Origin: Eubacteriales bacterium
Lineage (GTDB): Bacteria; Bacillota; Clostridia; Christensenellales; CAG-138
Assembly: GCA_028703645.1 (NCBI GenBank)
Contig: JAQVML010000116.1
Location: 1 to 5,603, forward strand
Direction: 5' to 3'
Length of the DNA: 5,603 bases
Made by a program: the position numbers and the translations under genes. The first letter of the stretch is position 1; each line of letters begins with the position of its first letter. This document shows positions 1-4,889 of this stretch, one piece after another. Below the pieces are notes generated by a model, which saw nothing but the letters and a program-made list of their open reading frames with translations, was not told where the DNA came from and searched no databases.

Positions 1-72
1 AGGAGCGGATATCATCCGCCCGCACCGATCAAGCTCTCCATTTATGCTTTCCATATAGTGGGCGTTGCTCAA
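1..72 (-). CDS. Possible N-terminus of a leftward gene leaving the window (weak)
   Basis: On the minus strand a reading frame stays open from about position 132 to the left edge. A TTG at 72-70 sits 6 bases downstream of GGAAGGGG (79-86), a plausible ribosome binding site. An in-frame ATG lies at 54-52 but has no such site. From the TTG the peptide would begin MSNAHYMESINGELDRC and run 24 codons to the edge without a stop. A perfect TATAAT (88-93, minus) lies just upstream, so the region could be the start of a gene divergent from the one at 202. Against it: the Shine-Dalgarno bases fall very close to the expected transcription start, the start codon would be TTG, and too little protein is visible to recognise a family. 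A 6-bp inverted repeat (GCGGAT/ATCCGC, 5-19) lies inside this stretch. No function is proposed. Confidence 0.25.
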   Translation of the reverse strand, partial: MSNAHYMESINGELDRCGRMISAP

Positions 73-82
73 TCTGAACCCC

Positions 83-117
83 TTCCGATTATATCGGAAA
101 AAGACTGTTCTGAACAG
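83..117 (-). promoter_or_regulatory. Leftward promoter candidate overlapped by two palindromes
   Basis: Two perfect inverted repeats lie side by side. Positions 83-99 are TTCCGATTATATCGGAA (7-bp arms, 3-base centre). Positions 105-117 are CTGTTCTGAACAG (6-bp arms, 1-base centre). Read on the minus strand, the first palindrome contains a perfect TATAAT (88-93). The second falls at the -35 distance, where the hexamer at 17-base spacing (111-116) reads TGTTCA, only 3 of 6 matches to TTGACA. Neither palindrome is followed by a T-run on either strand, so they do not look like terminators. A regulator-bound promoter is an inference. The spacing does not match the GAAC-N4-GTTC layout of the Bacillota LexA box. 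Confidence 0.4.
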
Positions 118-142
118 GAGAAACTTTAATCGTTAGTTTTTC

Positions 143-170
143 TTGTCTTCGCAGAGGAAACGTGTATACT
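143..170 (+). promoter_or_regulatory. Sigma-A-type promoter for the gene at 202
   Basis: TTGTCT (143-148, 4 of 6 matches to the -35 consensus) is separated by 16 bases from TATACT (165-170, 5 of 6 matches to the -10 consensus). Transcription would start near 177. That leaves a leader of about 25 bases carrying AGGGGAG (187-193), 8 bases from the ATG at 202. The arrangement is compact and in the right place. It has not been tested beyond consensus matching. Confidence 0.55.
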
Positions 171-201
171 TTGAAAGAGATCATGTAGGGGAGAGTAAGA
201 T

Positions 202-714
202 ATGCACGCAACCGATTTTTCCGCCGAGTGGGATGCGCGGGACGAACTGGTCGAGCAAATGAAACGGGAGAACTGCCTGCCAAAGCGCATGTTATACGTG
301 CGAAAAGACGACGGCGGGGCGCTGGCGCTGGGGCTTTTGCCCAAGCAGGCGGGCATTGCGCTGGTTGAATGGCACACGAACACCTACAAGCTCACGCTCG
401 TGCGGGAGCCGCAGCTGACGGCGGAACCGTTTGAGCAGAAGGCGGACGGATTCGGCGGGGTATTCGGCTTAGGCGAAAAAGGCGCAATCGGCTGGCAGCT
501 CTGCGTGTTTGAGCGCGGAGAAGCGCTGGCGGAGGTGACGCTGCTGCCCGCCATCACCGCGTTTGCGGATTTGCTTCCGCCGGACGATCGCTTTTTCTAT
601 GGTAGAAGAAAACCGCGGCAGATTCCGCTCTGGCAGCTCAAGCCGGAGGAAAGCTCCTTTTGCGAAACGGTGGTTTCGCTCTGGGTGCGGTTGGTGAGCG
701 AAAGCATCTCTTAA
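202..714 (+). CDS. Hypothetical protein, 170 aa, unrecognised
   Basis: I do not recognise this protein. The ATG at 202 is favoured by AGGGGAG at 187-193 with 8-base spacing and by the promoter just upstream; the frame ends at TAA 712-714. The product has no signal peptide, lipobox or hydrophobic segment long enough to cross a membrane, so it is probably cytoplasmic. Visible parts are a charged N-terminal stretch (about 1-35) that could be a helix, a likely beta-rich middle (about 40-120) with a glycine-rich turn at residues 83-97 (GFGGVFGLGEKGAIG), and a C-terminal part rich in Pro, Arg and Trp (about 125-165). Cysteines at 25, 101 and 154 are not in a metal-binding spacing. It stands alone: the next gene converges on it and the gene to the left, if real, diverges. 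Base composition resembles that of its neighbours, with no sign of recent transfer. That it is a real gene is well supported by promoter, ribosome site and length; its function is unknown. Confidence 0.7.
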   Translation: MHATDFSAEWDARDELVEQMKRENCLPKRMLYVRKDDGGALALGLLPKQAGIALVEWHTNTYKLTLVREPQLTAEPFEQKADGFGGVFGLGEKGAIGWQLCVFERGEALAEVTLLPAITAFADLLPPDDRFFYGRRKPRQIPLWQLKPEESSFCETVVSLWVRLVSESIS

Positions 715-728
715 CGGCAGGGTCGCCG

Positions 729-855
729 TTCCATCCGGTTCGTGATAGGCAAACCAATCGGCTTCGTCCGGCTCGCGCTCGCGCAGCGAAAGCCCTCGCG
801 CGTGCGGCCTCTGGCGGCAGCGACGAGAGGGCTTTGTGTGTTGGATTCCATCAGG
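729..855. repeat. GC-rich hairpin element bracketed by near-identical 10-mers
   Basis: This lies in the gap between two convergent genes. The core is a 9-bp perfect stem, AAAGCCCTC (789-797) with GAGGGCTTT (827-835). Inside it is a second small stem around 803-819, read on the minus strand as TGCCGCC-AGA-GGCCGCA with one mismatch. Just outside is a short CGCT/AGCG repeat (about 777-787). The segment is flanked by TTCCATCCGG (729-738) and TTCCATCAGG (846-855), matching at 9 of 10 bases in direct orientation. Neither side of the main stem has a proper T-run, so it is a poor terminator. It could be a short dispersed palindromic element, the structured 3' part of the upstream transcript, or a chance structure in GC-rich DNA. 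One copy in one window cannot decide. Confidence 0.35.
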
Positions 856-887
856 CACCTCATAAAATCAAAGAAGAATTCACACTT

Positions 888-912
888 GCGCTCGGAAAAG
901 AGCGCTTTTTTT
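888..912 (+). terminator. Rho-independent terminator for the plus-strand unit
   Basis: A 6-bp GC-rich stem, GCGCTC (888-893) with GAGCGC (900-905), has a GGAAAA loop and is followed directly by seven T residues (906-912). It ends transcription from the gene at 202, whose stop codon is 173 bases upstream. The same hairpin lies 26 bases past the end of the convergent cupin gene. Read in that direction it is followed by AAGTGTG instead of a T-run, so it is not a good terminator for the cupin. Confidence 0.8.
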
Positions 913-937
913 CGCAAATTTGAAAAGAATCTTGCCG

Positions 938-1420
938 CTATTTTGCTTCTTCGCCTTCAAACAAACCCACCGTGGCGCTCTTTTTGAGCACGCCCGTATA
1001 GGTTTCGCCGAAGATGCCGATCTTGTCCTTGCCGGGATAGTAGGTGATGTCCAGCGGCACATAGGTGTCAAAATCGAGATAGACGAGGTCTTCCGTCTCC
1101 GAATCGTTCACTAGCTGGTGCGCGCCCGCTTCACCCGTCGGGAAAAAGGCGATATCGCCCGTCGAGACCTTTTGCGTTTCGCCATTTGAGAGATTCAGGT
1201 GACCCACGCCGGAGAGAATGTAAAACGTCTCCTCGCTATATTCGTGATAATGCAGCGGAAAGGCCGCTTTCTTCGGCGGCAGGCGCAGAAACGCGATGTT
1301 GGAGTGATAGCCATCCTCGCCCTTGATAAACTTGTGCCGGAAAAAGTGAAAATCCTCGCCGGAGGTGACTTCCTGATGATCGAGTTCGCTCATGCGGGAG
1401 ACGACGGTCTTGCGTTCCAT
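938..1420 (-). CDS. Single-domain cupin protein, 160 aa
   Basis: A small cytoplasmic beta-barrel protein of the cupin superfamily, probably binding a divalent metal. Motif 1 is at residues 57-71 (HYHEYSEETFYILSG), with metal ligands His57, His59 and Glu63 or Glu64. Motif 2 is at 88-105 (GDIAFFPTGEAGAHQLVN), with the fourth ligand His101. The gap between PTG and His101 is two residues longer than the textbook PxGx2H spacing, a variant I believe is common in this family. Residues 121-142 (VPLDITYYPGKDKIGIFGE) form the C-terminal extension seen in many stand-alone cupins. Nothing shows the substrate; sugar-binding, dioxygenase-like and regulatory roles are all possible. The ATG at 1420 is supported by AAGGAA (1428-1433) with 7-base spacing. 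A second Met at residue 10 has no comparable site. The gene is a single transcription unit with its own promoter and does not share an operon with the lipoprotein upstream, which is closed off by a strong terminator. Confidence 0.88.
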   Translation of the reverse strand: MERKTVVSRMSELDHQEVTSGEDFHFFRHKFIKGEDGYHSNIAFLRLPPKKAAFPLHYHEYSEETFYILSGVGHLNLSNGETQKVSTGDIAFFPTGEAGAHQLVNDSETEDLVYLDFDTYVPLDITYYPGKDKIGIFGETYTGVLKKSATVGLFEGEEAK

Positions 1421-1451
1421 AGTGACATTCCTTTCCAGATCGTTTTTGTTG

Positions 1452-1481
1452 AGTGTATCACATGCGCCGATATCGGAACAG
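1452..1481 (-). promoter_or_regulatory. Extended -10 promoter of the cupin gene with an adjacent palindrome
   Basis: Read on the minus strand, TGATACACT (1452-1460) is an extended -10 element (TGn followed by TACACT), 31 bases upstream of the cupin ATG. The best -35 hexamer, TTCCGA at 15-base spacing, matches only 3 of 6, as is tolerated with an extended -10. A perfect 10-bp palindrome CCGATATCGG (1467-1476) fills the spacer and -35 region. It is well placed for an operator, but a regulator is only inferred. Confidence 0.5.
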
Positions 1482-1527
1482 AGCGGAGGACTGCTTGAAG
1501 CTGTTTATATTGGAAGTTTGCCGTGTG

Positions 1528-1565
1528 AAAAAAGAGAAACGGGCCGCCTGATCAGAGGCAGCCCG
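1528..1565 (-). terminator. Strong rho-independent terminator of the lipoprotein gene
   Basis: On the minus strand the hairpin arms are CGGGCTGCCT and AGGCGGCCCG (1540-1565), a 10-bp stem with one T-G wobble and a CTGATC loop. It is followed by TTTCTCTTTTTT (1528-1539). The hairpin begins 25 bases after the lipoprotein stop codon. The wobble becomes a C-A mismatch when read on the plus strand, so the element is oriented for minus-strand transcription. It separates the lipoprotein from the cupin unit. Confidence 0.88.
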
Positions 1566-1590
1566 ATTTTGATTCACAAAGGTCAGATGC

Positions 1591-2289
1591 TCAATCGATC
1601 ACCTGAAAAGAATCGACGTAGTCCATAGAAGGGGTTTTGCTCAGATCCGTGAACGTGATGGAAGCCAGATAGCCGCCTTGCCGAATCACAAATATCGTCT
1701 CTTGAATCTGCCCGCCCTGATACTCCGCCTGAACAACCAACGCGGTGCGGTCCTTGCCCAAAAAGCGAATCTGTTTGGTGTCGCTCGTGACGCTCGTTGC
1801 GCCCATATCCGTTAAACCGCTGGTTAGAAGCGGGATGGAGGCTTTGAGCAGCATTTGATCGGATAGCAGCAGTTCCAGCACCTTTGCTTTGCTCAAAACG
1901 ATGTTGGTCGTTTGCGCGGTATTGACATTGATGGCATAGAAGTCCATCTGCGTTTCGCCGTTGTTAAACGAATTTTGAATGAGTTCGCCCGCTTTGCCGC
2001 TGCCCAGCGCGTCATACGTGCGACCGAGCATTTGCGCGATTTCATCCTGATTGAGCACATACCACTCATCCGAGAGGTCGCAGGTGAATTTGAAGTATTC
2101 GTTGCGATAGACTTCGCCCGCGGCGATTGCGTCGTCGCTCTGCGCGGCGCTGCCTGCGGAAGCGGTATCCAGCGGCGTGGTCGCGTTGGCAACGCCCAGA
2201 ACGTTTGTGCCAGCGGCAGTGCAAGCGCTGAGCGCAAAAAGGAGCGCGCAGAGCAGGACGAGAGCGATGAGGCGTTTGACCGATTTCAT
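1591..2289 (-). CDS. Secreted lipoprotein, 232 aa, possible PsbP/Mog1-like domain
   Basis: The N-terminus is a classic lipoprotein signal: basic MKSVKR, a hydrophobic core at 7-20, then the lipobox L20-S-A-C23. Signal peptidase II would cleave before Cys23, which becomes lipid-anchored on the outer face of the cytoplasmic membrane. Residues 24-57 form an Ala/Ser/Thr-rich linker. From about residue 60 the globular part starts GEVYRNEYFKFTCDLSDEW, resembling the opening strand of Bacillota lipoproteins with a PsbP/Mog1-like fold, and it ends in a beta-rich region (about 170-232). That fold assignment is by resemblance only. No catalytic motif or solute-binding-protein signature is visible, and no transporter genes are adjacent, so an ABC-transporter role is unlikely. 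The ATG at 2289 is preceded by GGAGG (2294-2298), 4 bases away, which is short but strong. The gene has its own promoter and terminator. Function is unknown. Confidence 0.85.
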   Translation of the reverse strand: MKSVKRLIALVLLCALLFALSACTAAGTNVLGVANATTPLDTASAGSAAQSDDAIAAGEVYRNEYFKFTCDLSDEWYVLNQDEIAQMLGRTYDALGSGKAGELIQNSFNNGETQMDFYAINVNTAQTTNIVLSKAKVLELLLSDQMLLKASIPLLTSGLTDMGATSVTSDTKQIRFLGKDRTALVVQAEYQGGQIQETIFVIRQGGYLASITFTDLSKTPSMDYVDSFQVID

Positions 2290-2313
2290 AGTTCCTCCGA
2301 GATTTGCATGATT

Positions 2314-2342
2314 AGTATATCATACCATATCACACACGAAAA
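2314..2342 (-). promoter_or_regulatory. Extended -10 promoter of the lipoprotein gene
   Basis: On the minus strand TGATATACT (2314-2322) gives an extended -10 element with TATACT as the hexamer. A weak -35, TTTTCG (2337-2342, 3 of 6 matches), lies 17 bases upstream. The -10 box ends 24 bases before the ATG at 2289, leaving room for a short leader with the GGAGG site. Confidence 0.55.
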
Positions 2343-2375
2343 GCGTATAAAAAAGAACCTAGCACGTAAAAAATG

Positions 2376-2413
2376 CATCAACAAAGGCACCCGCCCGCTT
2401 GGGAGAGTGCCTT
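2376..2413 (-). terminator. Probable terminator at the end of the topoisomerase operon
   Basis: The arms AAGGCAC and GTGCCTT (2384-2390 with 2407-2413) form a 7-bp perfect stem. It continues through two more pairs, one mismatch and three G-C pairs to an AAGC loop. Read on the minus strand it is followed by TTTGTTG and, further on, by TTTTTT (2368-2373). It starts 29 bases after the A-subunit stop codon. The T-run is interrupted, so termination may be incomplete, but the next gene has its own promoter. In the plus direction no T-run follows. Confidence 0.65.
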
Positions 2414-2441
2414 ATGTGAAGAGCGATTTGTAAAGAGCGGC

Positions 2442-4838
2442 TTACTCGATGCTGATCACGTCGTCGTCCAGCACGACCGCGACGAGCATATTGCCCTTGC
2501 TTGCGCGGGGCTCAATGCGTACTTCGCCTGTATGAATCGCGGTTCTTCCGCCGTGCCGCTGCAACAGCGTCAACGTCTTTTGCTCCGTGAGTACCGCGAC
2601 TGCCGCGATGCAGGTGCCGTTGGAACCGTTTTTCTTGAGGTCGAAGGTCTTGAGACCCTTTCCGTTTCTGCCTTGCAGGTCATAGTCAAACATCGGCGAG
2701 CGCTTGCCGAATCCCTTGTCGGTGATGGTCAGTACCTCCGCCTCCTCCGGCACGAGGGCGGCATAGAGCACCTCGTCGCCCTTGTCGAGCTTGATGCACT
2801 TGACGCCGCCGGAGACGCGACCCATCGACGGAATCGTATCCGCCGCAAAGCGGATGCTCATACCGAGCTTGGTGACCATGAGGATCGACCGAGGCTCATA
2901 TTTTTCAATCGAGAGCACGCGGTCTTTGTCCCGCAGCGCGACCGCAGCCGTGCGCTTGACGCGCACGCGGTAATCGGCGGCAGGGGTGCGCTTGATGTTG
3001 CCATCGCGCAGGTAGAAGAGATAGTCGCCCTCTTCGTCGTCGGAATAAAGCGCGATGATCTTTTCGTTTTTCTCAAACGGCAGCAGGGAAGCGAGGTTTG
3101 CGGCACGCGTGGTCGCGCGGGTTTCCGGCAACTCTTCCACCGCGAGGGAGAGGAGCGCGCCCTGATCCGTAAAGATACGGATGCGCTGGTTGGATCGGGT
3201 TTCGAGCATGAACAACGGCTTGTCTTCCGAGATCGCCGCGAGCGAGAACACCTTGGTCGGCATGCGGCGCACCTTGAGCCCTTCGCAGATGCAGATCGTG
3301 ACATCCTCGACCACGGCGAGGTCTACCGCCTCGTCGATCGGCGCTTCGTCGCAGGCGACAAACGTCGTTCTGCGGGAGACCGCGAGCTGTTCGCGAATCT
3401 CCGTGAGTTCTTTTTTAATCAGCGCGAGCAGTTTCTTTTCGCTCGCGAGAATGCTGCGTAGTTCCTCGATGTGGCGCACTACCTCGGCGTATTCGCGCTT
3501 GATGGTGATGAGCTCCATATTGGTCAGACGCTGCAAACGCAGATCGAGAATCGCCTGGGCCTGCACTTCGGAGAGCGCGAACGTCTTCATCAAGCCCTCG
3601 CGCGCTTCCTTGGGGGATTTGCTTGCGCGAATCAGCGCGATGACCGCGTCGAGATTGTCCACCGCGATCATGAGTCCCGCTAAGATGTGCTCGCGACGAA
3701 GCGCCGCGTCCAGCTCAAACTGGGTGCGGCGGGTGACCACATCCCGCTGATGGCGGATGTAGTGCGCAATGATCTGCTTGAGGTTCAGCTGCTGTGGTTT
3801 GCCGCCCGCGATGGCGACCATATTGACGCCAAACGTCATCTGCAAATCGGAATACTTAAATAGATATTGAAGAATGCGCTCCGGATCTCCATCCTTCTTG
3901 ATCTCGATGACGGCGCGCATGCCCGTGCGGTCGCTTTCGTCGCGAATATCCGCAATACCGGAGAACAGAGCCTTCTTTTCCTGACTGACGGTGAGAATCT
4001 TCTCCAACATGTTCGCCTTGTTGACCTGGAAGGGCAGCTCGGTGATCACGATCAGCGTCTTGCCGTTTTTCTGCTCCTCAAAATGCGTCTTGGCGCGCAT
4101 ATAGATCTTGCCGCGACCCGTTCGGTAGGCCTGCTCCACCTCGGAGGATTCCAGAAGGAAGCCGCCCGTGGGAAAGTCCGGCGCGGGAATGATCTGCATG
4201 AGCTCTTCGAGCGTGATGCGGGGGTTATCCATCACCGCGATGACGGCGTTGATCGCCTCCACGGGGTTATGCGGGGGAATGTTGGTGGCAAGGCCCACCG
4301 CGATGCCGCTGGCTCCGTTGACGAGCAGGTTTGGAAATCTGCCCGGCAGCAAGTCCGGCTCTTTGAGCGTGTCGTCAAAGTTAAACGAAAAGCTGACGGT
4401 GTCTTTCTCAATGTCGCGCAAAAGCTGCATCGCGGCGTCGGTCATACGCGCCTCGGTATAGCGCATCGCGGCCGCGCTGTCGCCATCCACACTGCCGAAG
4501 TTGCCGTGACCATCCACGAGCGGCACGCACATGTTGTATGGCTGCGCCATGCGCACCAACGCGTCGTAGACGGAGGTGTCTCCGTGCGGATGGTATTTGC
4601 CGAGGCAGTCGCCGACGATACGCGCGCTCTTTCTGTGCGGTTTGTCGGGGGTTAAGCTTAATTCCAGCATGGTGTAGAGAATGCGCCGCTGCACGGGCTT
4701 GAGGCCGTCCTCCACGCGCGGGAGCGCGCGCTCGAGGATAACGTGCTCGGCATACGGCATCATGGACTGGTGCATGACCTCGTCCATGTTGCGCTGGATG
4801 ATCTTTTCCAGCTTGAGTTGTACGGGTTCTTTCGGCAT
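2442..4838 (-). CDS. parC: DNA topoisomerase IV subunit A (ParC/GyrA family), 798 aa
   Basis: Breakage-reunion subunit of a type IIA topoisomerase, which passes one DNA duplex through a double-strand break in another. The CAP/winged-helix part contains KYHPHGDTSVYD (81-92) and the strand-cleaving Arg126-Tyr127 in DSAAAMRYTEARM. GIAVGLATNIPPHN (178-191) carries the intercalating-isoleucine region. The tower and coiled-coil C-gate follow, with ILDLRLQRLTNMEL (430-443). From about residue 505 there is a beta-pinwheel DNA-wrapping domain. Its first blade lacks a canonical GyrA box (QRRGGKG): after RRMP (524-527) the expected place reads FSLAAISEDK. Only a degenerate QGRNGKG (722-728) occurs in a late blade. 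That favours topoisomerase IV over gyrase, though paralogue naming would need a tree. ATG 4838 has AAGGAA (4847-4852) 8 bases upstream. The gene lies 51 bases after the B-subunit gene and is presumably co-transcribed with it. Length is near that of Gram-positive ParC proteins. Confidence 0.93.
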   Translation of the reverse strand: MPKEPVQLKLEKIIQRNMDEVMHQSMMPYAEHVILERALPRVEDGLKPVQRRILYTMLELSLTPDKPHRKSARIVGDCLGKYHPHGDTSVYDALVRMAQPYNMCVPLVDGHGNFGSVDGDSAAAMRYTEARMTDAAMQLLRDIEKDTVSFSFNFDDTLKEPDLLPGRFPNLLVNGASGIAVGLATNIPPHNPVEAINAVIAVMDNPRITLEELMQIIPAPDFPTGGFLLESSEVEQAYRTGRGKIYMRAKTHFEEQKNGKTLIVITELPFQVNKANMLEKILTVSQEKKALFSGIADIRDESDRTGMRAVIEIKKDGDPERILQYLFKYSDLQMTFGVNMVAIAGGKPQQLNLKQIIAHYIRHQRDVVTRRTQFELDAALRREHILAGLMIAVDNLDAVIALIRASKSPKEAREGLMKTFALSEVQAQAILDLRLQRLTNMELITIKREYAEVVRHIEELRSILASEKKLLALIKKELTEIREQLAVSRRTTFVACDEAPIDEAVDLAVVEDVTICICEGLKVRRMPTKVFSLAAISEDKPLFMLETRSNQRIRIFTDQGALLSLAVEELPETRATTRAANLASLLPFEKNEKIIALYSDDEEGDYLFYLRDGNIKRTPAADYRVRVKRTAAVALRDKDRVLSIEKYEPRSILMVTKLGMSIRFAADTIPSMGRVSGGVKCIKLDKGDEVLYAALVPEEAEVLTITDKGFGKRSPMFDYDLQGRNGKGLKTFDLKKNGSNGTCIAAVAVLTEQKTLTLLQRHGGRTAIHTGEVRIEPRASKGNMLVAVVLDDDVISIE

Positions 4839-4889
4839 ATCAATAATTCCTTATCGTCCGTCTATAATCATTACTTGCGCAAAAAACGC
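4839..4889 (-). promoter_or_regulatory. parE-parC intergenic spacer with the parC ribosome binding site
   Basis: This 51-base spacer holds AAGGAA (4847-4852), placed 8 bases before the parC ATG and fixing that start. No terminator is present. No convincing promoter is seen either: TATAGA-like bases occur, but the only TTG-type hexamer is about 10 bases away, which is too close. This supports co-transcription from a promoter upstream of the B-subunit gene, outside the window. Confidence 0.6.

Noticed and set aside
105..117. CTGTTCTGAACAG as a LexA/SOS box
   Set aside because: The Bacillota SOS box has GAAC-N4-GTTC; here the half-sites are in the opposite order with one base between them.
1..129. 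Plus-strand frame 1 open from the left edge to TAA at 127-129 (42 codons), as a possible gene tail
   Set aside because: The translation shows no recognisable motif, and both palindromes and the TATAAT box fall inside it. Forty-two open codons at a window edge are not enough on their own.
841..868. TTGGAT and TAAAAT at 16-base spacing as a promoter for a small RNA
   Set aside because: The -35 is weak (3 of 6), and the transcript would be under 40 bases before the terminator.
469..987. Several open frames of 63-129 codons crossing 715-937 on both strands
   Set aside because: They overlap the unknown gene or the cupin, run through the terminator at 888-912, have no ribosome sites, and are Arg/Ala-rich as expected from GC-rich non-coding DNA.
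2407..2440. Repeated AAGAGCG heptamers (about 2419-2439) as a repeat array
   Set aside because: Only two copies of 7 bases; no periodic array, so neither CRISPR nor a meaningful tandem repeat.
2373..3461. Long open frame on the plus strand, antisense to the A-subunit gene (362 codons)
   Set aside because: It is the shadow of a GC-rich, strongly conserved topoisomerase gene. It lacks a ribosome binding site and its translation has low complexity and looks unlike any family.
3867..4655. Second long antisense frame (262 codons) opposite the CAP/tower region
   Set aside because: Same reason: the opposite strand encodes invariant GyrA/ParC motifs throughout, and the shadow has no start signals.
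4839..4889. Independent promoter for parC in the intergenic spacer
   Set aside because: No -35/-10 pair with acceptable spacing was found, and no terminator separates the two genes.
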